The position numbers were made by a program, and so were the translations under genes. 64,000 nt of DNA from Streptomyces solicavernae (lineage in GTDB: Bacteria > Actinomycetota > Actinomycetes > Streptomycetales > Streptomycetaceae). Below, piece by piece: positions 17,028-25,876 of the stretch. The notes under the pieces are model-generated. The model was not told the origin of the DNA and ran no database searches. It saw only the letters and a list, made by a program, of their open reading frames with translations. The first letter of the stretch is position 1, and the number at the start of each line of letters is the position of its first letter. Location: positions 62,001 through 126,000 of the forward strand of contig NZ_JASCIR010000006.1 in NCBI RefSeq assembly GCF_029968095.1. The letters are read 5' to 3'.

Positions 17028-17185
17028 CTAGAGGTCTCTGGCGAGGGCCTGGACGAAGTCGCGTGAGGCGGTGGGGCTGAGAGCGACCCGCTCCATGGCG
17101 TCCAATTGGGCACGGTACTTCTGCAACTGCATCTCGGCGTCGATGAATTCCGCACCGTGTACGTAATACTGCCGCGAGCCCTTTC
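17028..17185 (-). pseudogene. C-terminal fragment of an XRE/DUF5753 regulator
   Basis: The last 50 or so codons match the C-terminus of DUF5753 proteins (YYVHGAEFIDAEMQLQKY, then RDFVQALARDL). No HTH or start precedes them; upstream DNA encodes the divergent DUF3515 gene. It is the 5'-truncated partner of the DUF397 gene at 16824. Confidence 0.75.
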
Positions 17186-17225
17186 CCGCCGCCCGTGTCG
17201 AGACACAGCACCGAGGACGACGCAC

Positions 17226-17741
17226 ATGCGACCTTCCAGATCCCCGATACCCCGCGCTTTCCGGGCGCTTGGCCCGGCTCCGGTGTGGATCGCCGTGAGC
17301 GGTGTCGGGGTGGCTGCGGCTATCGCGTACGTCTCGCTGTCCGGCGGCCCTGAGCCGGCGCCGAACGGGGCGAGTGCGGCGTGCGGGGAAGTGGTGGACA
17401 GGTCCCCCGGGGAAATCCTGGGAAGTGAACGCACCTCGGCGGGGAGTGAAGGGACTGTGCAGTGGGGGGACGGCCTCATCACGCTGCGGTGCGGAGTGAA
17501 GGAACCTGAGCCCACGGTCAACCTGTGTGTTCATGTCGAAGAGGTTGACTGGGTCCTGGACGAAGGGCGGCTCAATCGTGACGGCGTGAGCAGGATGACG
17601 ACGTACGGAAGGGCGCCCGCCGTGGAGGTGACCTTCTCCGGCCCGAAGGAAGAAGCAGTGGGTGCCGTCGCCGAGTTGAGCGGAGCCGTCTCGTGGATCG
17701 AGCAGGGCGCGAAGTGTGTGGGCGCAGGTGACGTCTCGTAA
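17226..17741 (+). CDS. DUF3515 membrane-anchored protein
   Basis: A 171-residue protein with one N-terminal membrane segment (VWIAVSGVGVAAAIAYVSL, about residues 21-40) and an extracytoplasmic domain with the DUF3515 pattern: CGEVVDRSPGEI, VQWGDGLITLRCGV and a closing Cys near the end. DUF3515 proteins are widespread in Streptomyces and have no established function. ATG 17226 was chosen because the signal anchor begins there. A GAGGA site precedes it. Confidence 0.8.
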   Translation: MRPSRSPIPRAFRALGPAPVWIAVSGVGVAAAIAYVSLSGGPEPAPNGASAACGEVVDRSPGEILGSERTSAGSEGTVQWGDGLITLRCGVKEPEPTVNLCVHVEEVDWVLDEGRLNRDGVSRMTTYGRAPAVEVTFSGPKEEAVGAVAELSGAVSWIEQGAKCVGAGDVS

Positions 17742-17897
17742 TTGCCCGAGAGCGATGTGCTGGTAGGTCAAAATGCGGAAGCCGACCCGTTGTCGGTCGT
17801 CTCACGCCAGGACTCGGCTGAATCCGTCTGGACACACCTCGGCCGCGACGGCTCCCCTCCGCGCCGTCGCGGCCGATTCCCCGTGCGGGGCCGGCAG

Positions 17898-18056
17898 TTA
17901 CGCGGGCTCGCTGCCGGCGTGGCTGTCCTGCGTGGTGATGCCGCCGGCGGGCTCGCTGCCCGCGTGGCTGTCCTGGGTGGTGATCTCGTCCACGGGCTCG
18001 CTGCCCGCGTGACTGTCCAGAGGCTTGACGGTGGTGTTCTTCTTTTCCTCGCTCAT
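17898..18056 (-). CDS. afsS: AfsS-like small sigma-like protein with three repeats
   Basis: A 52-residue protein read directly from the minus strand, starting MSEEKKNTTVKPLDSHAG. It contains three DSHAGSEP repeats separated by about 15 residues, linked by ITTQ. AfsS of Streptomyces is a small protein with T-x-x-D-x-H-A repeats, transcribed under AfsR control just downstream of afsR, and it stimulates antibiotic production. Both the repeats and the position downstream of afsR (18266-21202, same strand) fit. A GGGGAG site lies 6 bp before the ATG. The gene is too short for ordinary ORF filters. Confidence 0.85.
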   Translation of the reverse strand: MSEEKKNTTVKPLDSHAGSEPVDEITTQDSHAGSEPAGGITTQDSHAGSEPA

Positions 18057-18228
18057 GATGAACTCCCCTGTTGGAGCGGCTGTGTTGGTGGCAAAGACCC
18101 GCCCGGCAGCTCCCCCGAGGGCCGCCGGACGGGCTCATTGGAGTCGTACACCCTAACGGGGCGACTCCGGGCCAAGCCGTCTGCCCCCCGAGGCGACGGT
18201 TCGACGGAACAGACGATGCCGTACGGCG

Positions 18229-18246
18229 ATAAACGAATGATGAACG
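18229..18246 (-). promoter_or_regulatory. SARP-type direct repeat upstream of the afsS-like gene
   Basis: On the minus strand CGTTCATCATTCGTTTAT holds two heptamers, CGTTCAT and CGTTTAT, 11 bp apart start to start. That is the spacing recognised by OmpR-like SARP domains such as AfsR. It lies between afsR and the afsS-like gene, about 170 bp from the latter's ATG. The matching -10 element is not obvious. Confidence 0.65.
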
Positions 18247-18265
18247 CGGCGGCCGGGGTGCTCGG

Positions 18266-21202
18266 TCAGGCCGCGACCGGGACGAGCAGACGGCGGACCT
18301 GCTCCGCCTCCGGCGCGTCCGTCTGCTCGTAGATCGCGAGGGCCTCCGTCCAGCAGGCCTTGGCGCGGTCGGCCTGGCCGAGGGCGGACAGGGCGCAGCC
18401 CAGCACCGTCAGGACGTTGCCCTGCGCCCAGTCGCCACCGATGCACCCGAGGGCCAGGCCCTGTTCGGCGTGCTGGGCGGCCTGAGCGGGGCGGTTTGCG
18501 GAGAGGTGGGCCTCCGCGATGCGGAAGTGGGTGGTGCCCTCCCACAGGCGCTGCCGGTTCTCGGTGAAAATGCCCAGTGCGTCCGAGAGGTGGCCCAGGG
18601 CCTCCGGCTGCCGGCCTGCCTTGGTCAGGGCGATCCCGAGGGCGAGGAGCCCGTTCGCGAGGCGGACCGTCAGGCCCAGCTTGTCGTAGATGCCGATGCC
18701 CTGCCGGGCCAGGTCGATGGCCTGGGTGGTGCGGCCCATGGCGACGAGGATGCGGGACAGGTTGCACAGGGCGCTGGCCTCGCCCGGCTCGTTGCCGTCC
18801 GCGCGGAAGGCGCGGATGGCCTCCTGAAGGTGGGCTTCGCCCTCGGTGTGCTGCTTGCGGTAGATCGCGATGATGCCGCGCTCGTTGGGCGCGTTCCCGC
18901 TGGTCCAAGGGTCCTGCGCGACCCGGCCCAGCTCCGTGGCCCGCTCCGCCTCGGCGTCCGCGTCGTCGAAGCGGCCGGCCCGGCTGTGGACCTGGGTGAG
19001 CGTGGTGCGCGCTCGGCCCTCCGAGTGCAGGTCCTGGGCGGCGCCGGCGGCGTCGCACGCGGCGATCGTGGCGATCTCGTACCGCCGGGAGCTGACGCCC
19101 GACTCGGCGAGGTCCTTGGCCGCCATGAGCAGATCGACGCCCCGGCGCAGCGAGCCGACGGTCAGGGATTGCTGTACGCAGGCGAGGATGCAGTGGGCTT
19201 CGTTGTGCAGCCAGTCCACGGCCTGGGAGTTGTCCCCGAACGTCAGCCCCGGGTACGTGGTGCGCTCCAGGTGGTCGACCGTGCGGTCGCCCGGCCGCTC
19301 CAGCGCGTACACCTGTGTGGCCGTCGACAGATAGAAATCCAGCGCCCGGGAAAGCGCCGACTCCCGCTCATCGGGCGGCAACTCGTCCCGCTCCGCACAA
19401 GCACGCGCGTAGAGCCGAACCAGGTCGTGGTAGCGGTAGCGGCCCGGGGCGGCGGATTCCACGAGGGACGTGTCGACCAGCGCCTCCAGGAGGTCCTCCG
19501 TGTCCTCGGCCGGCAGGTCGAGCATCGCAGCCGCCGCGGCGAGCGAAAGGTCCGGGCCGTCCGCCAGGCCGAGGAGGCGGAACGCGCGGGCCTGGGCCGG
19601 CTCCAGCTGGCCGTAGCCCAGCTCGAAGGTCGCCTTGACCGCGAGGTCGCCGGCCTGCAGCTCGTCCAGGCGGCGGCGTTCGTCGGCGAGCTTCGCGGCG
19701 AGCGTGGAGACCGTCCACGTACGACGGGAGGCCAGGCGGGAGGCGGCGATGCGGATGGCGAGGGGGAGGAAACCGCAGGCCGCGACCACGTCGAGGGCCG
19801 CCTCGCGCTCGGACGCGACCCGCTCCTCGCCCACGATCCGGGTGAACAGCTGGAGGGCTTCCTCCGGGGACATCACGTCCAGGTCGACCAGATGCGCGCC
19901 CGCCAGGTCGACCATCCGCACCCGCGAGGTGATGAGCGCCGCGCAGCCCTCCGTACCGGGAAGGAGGGGCCGGATCTGGGCCGCGTCGCGGGCGTTGTCC
20001 AGGAGCACCAGGACCCGGCGGCCGTCGAGGAGTGAGCGGTACAGCGCCGCGCGCTCCTCAAGGGTGTCCGGGATCGCCGAGTCCGCCGTGCCGAGCGCGC
20101 GCAGGAACGCGCCGAGCACCGTCTCCGGCTCGGCGGCGCGCGCGCCCGCGCCCTGCAGGTCGACGTAGAGCTGGCCGTCCGGGAAGCGGACGCGGGCCGC
20201 GTGCGCGACATGCACGGCGAGCGTGGTCTTGCCGACGCCGCCGATGCCCGCGAGCGCGGAGACCGCCATGACGCGGCCCTCGGCGGAGGCGAGTACGGCG
20301 CCGAGCTCCTCGACGAAGGCGTCCCGCCCGGTGAAGTCGGGCACGGTCGCCGGGAGCTGGGCGGGGCGTACCGGCGCGGAGGCCGTCTCCGCGGGCGCGG
20401 CGGACGGCTCGGCGAGGCCCGGGTCGGCCTGCAGGATCCGCTGCTGCAGCTCGGACAGGCCGGCGCGCGGGTCGACGCCCAGCTCGTCGGCGAGGAGGCG
20501 GCGCGTGTCCGCGTACACGGCGAGGGCCTCGGCCTGGCGGCCCGAGCGGTAGAGGGCGAGCATCAGGAGTTCGCGCAGGCGCTCGCGCAGCGGGTGCGCG
20601 GCGGTCAGGGCGGTCAGCTCGGAGACGGCCTCGGCGTGGCAGCCCTGCTCCAGGTCCATGTCGAGCCGGGTCTCGACGAGTTGGAGGCGCCACTCCTCCA
20701 GGCGGACCCGCTGGGTGTCGGCGTACGGGCCGGGGATGTTGGCCAGTGGCTCGCCGTCCCACAGGCTGAGCGCCTTCTTGATCAGGGAGCGGGCCTGGCA
20801 CAGGTCGCCCGCGCCGCGCGCCTTCTCGGCGTCGGCCCACAGCTCTTCGGCGAGCGCCAGGTCCAGGCCCTCGGCGGCGACCGGGAGCCGGATCGCGTAC
20901 CCGCCGGACTCGCTGGCCAGGACGCCGGGGGCGAGGGACTTGCGCAGCCGTGATGCGTACGTACGGACGGCGGCGAGGGCCTGCGAGGGGGGTTCGTCGC
21001 CCCAGATCGCGTCGATGAGTTCGGCTGCGGTGGCGGTGCGTCCTTCGCGCAGCAGCAGGGCCACGAGCAGGGCGCGCTGTTGCGGAGATCCGGTGTTCAG
21101 GGGCTCGCTGCCGCGCCAGGCGCGGACCGGTCCGAGCACGCTGAAGCGCAACGGCTGTGACTCCGGGCGCCGCTGCCCGGGTACGCGCGGTACACCGTCC
21201 AT
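18266..21202 (-). CDS. afsR: AfsR-type SARP/NB-ARC/TPR global regulator
   Basis: A 978-residue regulator. Residues about 20-110 form the OmpR-type winged helix (PLRFSVLGPVRAWRG, TGSPQQRALLVALLLREG), 115-265 the BTAD helical domain, and about 300-600 an NB-ARC ATPase with P-loop GIGGVGKTT. The rest consists of TPR-like repeats (EGEAHLQEAIRAFRADGNEPGEA in segments). Length and the N-terminal sequence agree with S. coelicolor AfsR, which is phosphorylated by AfsK and related kinases and activates afsS. A Ser/Thr kinase gene lies 10 kb away but is not obviously its partner. ATG 21202. Confidence 0.93.
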   Translation of the reverse strand: MDGVPRVPGQRRPESQPLRFSVLGPVRAWRGSEPLNTGSPQQRALLVALLLREGRTATAAELIDAIWGDEPPSQALAAVRTYASRLRKSLAPGVLASESGGYAIRLPVAAEGLDLALAEELWADAEKARGAGDLCQARSLIKKALSLWDGEPLANIPGPYADTQRVRLEEWRLQLVETRLDMDLEQGCHAEAVSELTALTAAHPLRERLRELLMLALYRSGRQAEALAVYADTRRLLADELGVDPRAGLSELQQRILQADPGLAEPSAAPAETASAPVRPAQLPATVPDFTGRDAFVEELGAVLASAEGRVMAVSALAGIGGVGKTTLAVHVAHAARVRFPDGQLYVDLQGAGARAAEPETVLGAFLRALGTADSAIPDTLEERAALYRSLLDGRRVLVLLDNARDAAQIRPLLPGTEGCAALITSRVRMVDLAGAHLVDLDVMSPEEALQLFTRIVGEERVASEREAALDVVAACGFLPLAIRIAASRLASRRTWTVSTLAAKLADERRRLDELQAGDLAVKATFELGYGQLEPAQARAFRLLGLADGPDLSLAAAAAMLDLPAEDTEDLLEALVDTSLVESAAPGRYRYHDLVRLYARACAERDELPPDERESALSRALDFYLSTATQVYALERPGDRTVDHLERTTYPGLTFGDNSQAVDWLHNEAHCILACVQQSLTVGSLRRGVDLLMAAKDLAESGVSSRRYEIATIAACDAAGAAQDLHSEGRARTTLTQVHSRAGRFDDADAEAERATELGRVAQDPWTSGNAPNERGIIAIYRKQHTEGEAHLQEAIRAFRADGNEPGEASALCNLSRILVAMGRTTQAIDLARQGIGIYDKLGLTVRLANGLLALGIALTKAGRQPEALGHLSDALGIFTENRQRLWEGTTHFRIAEAHLSANRPAQAAQHAEQGLALGCIGGDWAQGNVLTVLGCALSALGQADRAKACWTEALAIYEQTDAPEAEQVRRLLVPVAA

Positions 21203-21329
21203 CGTTGTCCCACCCGGTACGAGTACTGGAATTTGCCCCCGCCAGTCTGCCTTGTCCAGGGCCGTTGCGTCAGCCGCCCGGGACAGCTCTCACAGGGTCC
21301 ACGCATGGTTCCCGGTCCGTTCCACTAGC

Positions 21330-21342
21330 TGACGGTTCGTCA
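21330..21342. promoter_or_regulatory. Candidate operator, TGACG-N3-CGTCA
   Basis: TGACGGTTCGTCA has perfect half-sites and lies 22 bp before the amidohydrolase ATG at 21365. The short distance suggests repression by occlusion of the promoter and a leaderless or short-leader mRNA. Confidence 0.7.
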
Positions 21343-21364
21343 GATCGGCGCTACCGTGGCGTAC

Positions 21365-22696
21365 ATGGAGACCATGGAGAGCGCGGAGACCTTCCCGAAG
21401 ATCATCTCGGTCGACGACCACACGGTGGAGCCGCCGAACGTCTGGCGGGACCGGCTCCCGGCCAAATACCAGGACACCGGCCCGCGCGTCGTGCGCGCGC
21501 CCCTGAAGGAAATGACGTTCATGGGCGGCAAGTTCGCGCCGGTCATGGGCGCGAAGGGCGACGACGGGCCGATAGGCGACTGGTGGGTTTACGAGGACCT
21601 GCACCGCCCCCTCACCCGCCTCGACACCGCCGTCGGCTACGACCGGGACGAGATCAAACTCGAAGTCATCACGTACGAGCAGATGCGCCCGGGCTCGTAC
21701 GACGTGCCGGCCCGGCTGGCCGACATGGACGTGAACCACGTCCAGTCGGCCGTCTGCTTCCCCACCTTCCCGCGCTTCTGCGGGCAGACCTTCACCGAGG
21801 CGAAGGACCGCGAACTCGGGCTGCTCGGGGTGCGCGCGTACAACGACTGGATGGTGGAGGAGTGGTGCGGCCCGCAGGCGCGGGGCCGCCTGATCCCGCT
21901 CACCCTGATCCCCCTCTGGGACGCGCAGCTCGCGGCGGAGGAGGTGTACAGGAATGCCGCGCGCGGCGTACGGGCGGTGGCCTTCTCGGAGATCCCCCCG
22001 CACCTGGGCCTGCCGTCCATCCACACCGACGCGTGGGACCCGTTCCTGCGGGCCTGCGACGAGACCGGCACGGTCGTCGCCATGCACATCGGCTCGTCCT
22101 CGAAGATGCCCTCGACCTCGGCGGACGCCCCGCCCGCCGTCGGCTCCACGATCACCTTCGCCAACTGCTGCTTCTCGATGGTGGACTGGCTGATGTCGGG
22201 CAAGTTCGAGCGCTTCCCCAACCTGAGGGTCATGTACGCGGAGGGTCAGATCGGCTGGATCCCGTACATCCTGGAGCGCGCGGACGTCGTCTGGGAGGAG
22301 AACCGCGCCTGGGGCGGCGTCGCCGACAAGGTCACCCGCCCGCCGTCGGAGCTCTTCGCGGACCATGTCTACGGCTGCTTCTTCGACGACGCGTTCGGGC
22401 TGCGGAACCTGGACGCGGTGGGTGTCGGCAACGTCCTGTACGAGACGGACTACCCGCACTCCGATTCGACGTGGCCGAAGTCGAAGGAGGTGGGGGAGTC
22501 CCAGATGGGGCACCTGGCGCCGGATGTGGTGGAGCGGCTGGTGCGGGGCAACGCGATGTCGCTGCTGGGGCTCACGGGGGACGGGCTGTGGGGGCCTTCG
22601 GCTCCCGCCCCGTCCTCCTCCGCCTCCTCCTCCGCCTCCCCCTCCCCCTCCCCCTCCCCCTCCCCCTCCTCCCCCTCCCCTTCCGCTTCTCGGTAG
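21365..22696 (+). CDS. Amidohydrolase-2 family metal-dependent hydrolase
   Basis: A 443-residue TIM-barrel enzyme of the amidohydrolase-2 (ACMSD-like) family. IISVDDHTVEPPNVW contains the N-terminal metal-binding segment (D-x-H in family terms reduced to DDH). AMHIGSSSK and LYETDYPHSDSTWPKS, the latter with the typical D-Y-P-H-S-D motif, complete the active site. Such enzymes decarboxylate or hydrolyse cyclic intermediates. The last 40 residues are a Ser/Pro/Ala repeat tail encoded by CCTCC/CCCTCC repeats (22618-22691), absent from the fold. A GTG at 21356 is the alternative start. It is one of the regulon genes by its operator. Confidence 0.88.
   Translation: METMESAETFPKIISVDDHTVEPPNVWRDRLPAKYQDTGPRVVRAPLKEMTFMGGKFAPVMGAKGDDGPIGDWWVYEDLHRPLTRLDTAVGYDRDEIKLEVITYEQMRPGSYDVPARLADMDVNHVQSAVCFPTFPRFCGQTFTEAKDRELGLLGVRAYNDWMVEEWCGPQARGRLIPLTLIPLWDAQLAAEEVYRNAARGVRAVAFSEIPPHLGLPSIHTDAWDPFLRACDETGTVVAMHIGSSSKMPSTSADAPPAVGSTITFANCCFSMVDWLMSGKFERFPNLRVMYAEGQIGWIPYILERADVVWEENRAWGGVADKVTRPPSELFADHVYGCFFDDAFGLRNLDAVGVGNVLYETDYPHSDSTWPKSKEVGESQMGHLAPDVVERLVRGNAMSLLGLTGDGLWGPSAPAPSSSASSSASPSPSPSPSPSSPSPSASR
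22618..22691 (+). repeat. CTCC-rich repeat encoding a Ser/Pro tail
   Basis: Runs of TCCGCC and TCCCCC hexamers encode the final Ser-Ala/Ser-Pro tail of the amidohydrolase. The array has the look of recent slippage. Confidence 0.8.
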
Positions 22697-22717
22697 GGGT
22701 ACCCCACCGGGGTGGGG

Positions 22718-22749
22718 CCACGGGCGGGGCGGCTGGGTCCCGCCCGTGG
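22718..22749. terminator. Bidirectional terminator, copy 1
   Basis: An 11-bp perfect stem (CCACGGGCGGG with its complement) and a 10-nt loop lie between the amidohydrolase and a convergent pseudogene. The same hairpin recurs at 25838-25869 because it lies within a duplicated segment. Confidence 0.85.
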
Positions 22750-22756
22750 CGCTTGA

Positions 22757-23313
22757 TCAGCTCTCGGTGTCGTGGAAGAGGTCGTCGACGACGGTGGCGG
22801 TGAGGGTGCGGTCCAGCCAGTCGCCCAGGACGTCCAGGTCGTGGCAGTTGGTGATGCGGTCGCGGGCTTCGGGGGTGACGTCGATGGACCGCCGGTCGAG
22901 GATGCGGAGGATGTCCTCTGCGCGGCCCTCCGTGTGGCCTTCCGCGCGCAGCCGCTGCGACGTCTTGGAGCGGAAGAACGACGTGGGAACGGTCATCAGG
23001 TGCCTCCAGGTTTCGGCGCCTTGGCTGTCGCCCAGGCCGAGTTCGGTGAGTTCGGCGAAGAGCTGTGCGTTCTCTTCGTCTTCGAGCCCTGGGACTCGAC
23101 GGCGAGCAGATAGCTGCCCTCGTCGCGCGTCCGCATGTGCAGCAGTGTGTCCAGCCGTCGCTCCAGCGGCCTGGTCTCCGTGAGGTCGGTGGGCATCAGG
23201 GACACCTCGACGGGGTCCGGGAACGGCAGGCCCAGGGCGCGGAAGGTCCGGGAGAACACATCGGGGGTTTCCTGGAAGATCCGGTGCAGTGCTTCGTGGG
23301 GTGAGCTGACCAT
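22757..23313 (-). pseudogene. Deleted, frameshifted copy of the gene at 25877-26746
   Basis: The N-terminal part (from ATG 23313: MVSSPHEALHRIFQETPDVF) and the C-terminal part (ending near 22757) each match the intact paralogue at over 95 percent by eye. A 325-bp internal segment is missing at about 23086-23087, which shifts the frame. A 12-bp longer RAEG-type repeat distinguishes this copy. The whole segment 22713-23403 is a duplicate of 25833-26837. It is non-functional unless the two fragments act separately. Confidence 0.85.
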
Positions 23314-23367
23314 GCCGGGGACGTTAGGCGGGTAGACGCATGACCCTCTGGCATATGCCTAATCGGT

Positions 23368-23381
23368 CACTCGATCGAGTG
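23368..23381. repeat. 14-bp perfect palindrome, copy 1
   Basis: CACTCGATCGAGTG lies upstream of the pseudogene start, at the edge of the duplicated block; it recurs at 26801-26814. It may be an operator of the duplicated gene or a feature of the duplication boundary. Confidence 0.5.
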
Positions 23382-23451
23382 TGAGTGCAGGGGCGGTTGA
23401 CCGGGGTCCTGACGGGCCCGGATGGCCCGCCTTGCGTTGCTGCCTGAGGGG

Positions 23452-23769
23452 TCACAGGTAGTGCTCCCAGGTGTGACCGCCCCGGTGCTTCTCGAAGAGC
23501 CAGCAGGCGTCGCTCCCCGACGGGGTGGTGGACGGGCAGTAGGGGAGCACGTCCAGACGAGGTGGATGGCCGTCCTCCCACCGGGCCCAGGCGGCGCCCT
23601 CGCCACCGCCGGTGTCCAAGTCCCGGACCATCGCCATGTGTTCGCCGTACGGGTGGTGGTCCAGGTCGCAGACGGCGGTGCCGGGGACGGGTTCGTCGTC
23701 CACTGCCGGGTAGGCCATGGCCTGATCTCGCAGTTCCTCCGGCATGCCGGTCGCCGCGTAGCACCTCAT
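23452..23769 (-). CDS. Small Cys/His-rich protein, third gene of cassette
   Basis: A 105-residue hypothetical protein. The pattern C-x-L-x-H-x-P-x-G-x-H in AVCDLDHHPYGEHM, followed by W-A-R-W and later PYCPS and ACWLFEKHRGGHTW, suggests a small zinc-binding fold. The ATG at 23769 overlaps the previous gene's stop by 4 bp (23766-23769). Function unknown. Confidence 0.65.
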   Translation of the reverse strand: MRCYAATGMPEELRDQAMAYPAVDDEPVPGTAVCDLDHHPYGEHMAMVRDLDTGGGEGAAWARWEDGHPPRLDVLPYCPSTTPSGSDACWLFEKHRGGHTWEHYL

Positions 23770-23951
23770 GCGTCACCGCCCGGAGGGTCGCTCAGCGTGG
23801 CGGGCCGGAGGTCGTCGAAGTCTGCCTCCCACTCCACGCCGCCGCACAGCGGGCGCAGTTGCACACGCGGGCCCACGTGCCCCATGACCTGGCCCACGCG
23901 GTCGCGGGCGGCGTCCCAGACGGTGTCGCCGACGGCGGGCACGGTCGTCAC
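23766..23951 (-). CDS. LRPxCGGxEWE small protein, second gene of cassette
   Basis: A 61-residue protein. The core VQLRPLCGGVEWEADFDDLRPAT (here split as LRPLCGG and EWEADFDDLRPAT) closely matches the 79-residue protein at 37333-37572, which has WFLRPACGG and EWEVAPERTRPAT. The two are homologues in two separate cassettes. GTG at 23951 overlaps the upstream stop by 4 bp and has a GGAGGTGAG site. Unknown function. Confidence 0.7.
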   Translation of the reverse strand: MTTVPAVGDTVWDAARDRVGQVMGHVGPRVQLRPLCGGVEWEADFDDLRPATLSDPPGGDA

Positions 23952-24283
23952 GCGCTCACCTCCACTCCGTGGATGAGCCGGGGGCCGATGTCCACTCCGA
24001 GCAGCGCTAGCCAGAGCTCCCGTCGTCGCGCCCGTTGCCGCAACAGCTCCTGCCATTGCTCTTCCTGCCGCCGACGTTGCTGCTCCTCTCGTCGCTCGTG
24101 AGCGATCACGTACGGGCGTACGAGCGGGGAGTCCTCGCCGCGCAGCACGGGGATGCGTACCACCGGGGCGGCCACAGGGTGCGCGGCGGCGGGAGGTTCG
24201 GCGGGCAGCCGATGCCGGCCGGGAGGGGCGGGCAGCAGGAATCGGAGGACCGATTCCAGCAGCCTCGCGATAGCGTGAGTCAC
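23948..24283 (-). CDS. Small basic/amphipathic protein, first gene of cassette
   Basis: A 111-residue protein with a hydrophobic N-terminus (ARLLESVLRFLLP), a Pro/Ala linker and a strongly charged helix (ERREEQQRRRQEEQWQELL) ending LWLALLGVDIGP. Its plan resembles the 104-residue protein at 37775-38089 (PGRHS segment, then RERAWAAAFAELGVD). GTG at 24283. It is divergent from the regulator at 24470. It may be membrane-associated; function unknown. Confidence 0.65.
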   Translation of the reverse strand: MTHAIARLLESVLRFLLPAPPGRHRLPAEPPAAAHPVAAPVVRIPVLRGEDSPLVRPYVIAHERREEQQRRRQEEQWQELLRQRARRRELWLALLGVDIGPRLIHGVEVSA

Positions 24284-24469
24284 GTCGTCAATTCCTTGGG
24301 TTGATGGCCACGCCCCCGGGCCGCTCCCAGTGCGGTCGCGGGGGTCTGTCGTGCGTGTGGCGACTTCGTCACTCCAGGGAACTGCCTGATCACGCAGAGC
24401 GGTACCGTTGTCGAGGGAGCCGTTTTTAAGAGCTTTAAGTTCTCGACGAGCGCGGGGAGTTGAGGGTCT

Positions 24470-25804
24470 GTGGGTACGCCGACGCCGAACGAAGGACTGC
24501 ACCGCCTGTACCGCGAATCCGGCTGGACGCTGCGTCAGTTCGCCCTGGAGGTCAACCGCGTCGGCACGCAGCGCGGAACGCCGCTCCGGTACCGCGAACC
24601 GTCGGTGCATCAGTGGCTCAAGGGGCACTTGCCGCGAGCGGAGGTCCGGCCGCTGATCTGCGAAGCGCTGGCTCGCAGGCTGCGGCGTCCTGTGACGCAC
24701 GGTGAGGTGGGATTTCCATCGGCCCCTGACGAGGCCCTCGCTCCGCCGCGTACGGTGGATGGGATCGTCGACCTCGGGAGGCGAGACATGGACCCGTCCC
24801 GGCGTGGCGTCCTGGGGGCGGCGCTCTTCTCCGTGGCGCTGACTGTGCCGAACTGGCCCGATGTGGTCGGGCGCATGGAAGCCGCGCGGACGGGCGGCGT
24901 TCAGCGCATCGGGATGTCCGAAGTGAACATGGCCATCGACATGACCGAGCGGATCTCCGACCTGGACGACCAGTTCGGCGGCAGGCACTCGCGCCCTATG
25001 GCGGCGGCCTTCGTTATCAACACGGTGGCCCCCTACCTGCGGGCGGATGCACCCGAAGACGTACGCAAGGAGATGCTGTCCGCGGCCTCCGACCTGCTGT
25101 ACCTGACCGGGTACATGGCCGTTGACGAGGGCTTGCACGGTCTCGCCCAGAACTATTACGTCAAGGCCCTGGAGTTGGCGGGTGCGGCCGAGGATCACCT
25201 CACGTACTGCACCACCCTGCGGGGCATGAGCGTGCAGGCGGTCGACCTGGGGCACGGGGTGAAGGCCATGGAGCTTGGTGATGCCGCTGCCGCCGCATCA
25301 CCAAAGGCAGGGCCCCGACTGCAGGCGTTCATTGTGGGACAGCAGGCGCACGCTGCCGCCCAGACCGGTGACCGAACGGGTGCGTTGCGGTATCTCAGGG
25401 AGGCAGAGGCAGCGATGGACCGAGCGGAGTCGCGCGGCAAGACCTTTGGCGCTTACGACCCCGCTGCCCTCAACTACCACATCAGTCAAGTCCGGTACGA
25501 ACTCGGTGACAGGACTGGGGCTGTCGAAGCCATGGAGCAGGCAGACCGGCTCCGTCACAGCATCTATCGGCGCACCCGAGTGCACCGGCGGGCCCTACTC
25601 GCCGAACGCCAACTCGAAATCGGCCACCTCGAAGCCGCCTGCACCACCTGGCACCAGGCACTGGACGACTACCCCATGGTCCAGTCCGGCCGCGCCGACG
25701 ACCGCATCAGGGCGATGTTCCGCCTTCTGCGCCCGCACCTGAAGAACGGCGCCGCGCGCGATCTCCACGAGCGTGCCCGACTGGTGGCCCCCGCCCTCCT
25801 GTAG
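24470..25804 (+). CDS. NsdA-like HTH/TPR-type regulator
   Basis: A 444-residue protein. The N-terminal 75 residues form an HTH-like domain (GLHRLYRESGWTLRQFALEVNRVG, REPSVHQWLKGHLPR in segments), and the rest consists of TPR-like helices (VKALELAGAAEDHLTYCT, YLREAEAAMDRAES, AMEQADRLRHSIY). The organisation resembles NsdA-type regulators that restrain sporulation and antibiotic production. A hydrophobic stretch near residue 110 (GVLGAALFSVALTVPNW) is unusual. GTG at 24470; the small-protein cassette diverges from it. Confidence 0.8.
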   Translation: MGTPTPNEGLHRLYRESGWTLRQFALEVNRVGTQRGTPLRYREPSVHQWLKGHLPRAEVRPLICEALARRLRRPVTHGEVGFPSAPDEALAPPRTVDGIVDLGRRDMDPSRRGVLGAALFSVALTVPNWPDVVGRMEAARTGGVQRIGMSEVNMAIDMTERISDLDDQFGGRHSRPMAAAFVINTVAPYLRADAPEDVRKEMLSAASDLLYLTGYMAVDEGLHGLAQNYYVKALELAGAAEDHLTYCTTLRGMSVQAVDLGHGVKAMELGDAAAAASPKAGPRLQAFIVGQQAHAAAQTGDRTGALRYLREAEAAMDRAESRGKTFGAYDPAALNYHISQVRYELGDRTGAVEAMEQADRLRHSIYRRTRVHRRALLAERQLEIGHLEAACTTWHQALDDYPMVQSGRADDRIRAMFRLLRPHLKNGAARDLHERARLVAPALL

Positions 25805-25837
25805 GGCGAGCCCGCCCGCGTCTGGGGCGCGTTGGGG

Positions 25838-25869
25838 CCACGGGCGGGGCGGCTGGGTCCCGCCCGTGG
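25838..25869. terminator. Bidirectional terminator, copy 2
   Basis: Identical hairpin to 22718-22749, between the convergent NsdA-like gene and the intact hypothetical gene. Confidence 0.85.
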
Positions 25870-25876
25870 GGCTTGA

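Noticed and set aside
17028..17771. A 247-residue minus-strand gene
   Set aside because: Only its last 50 codons resemble DUF5753; the rest is opposite the DUF3515 gene, which has a signal anchor and conserved Cys.
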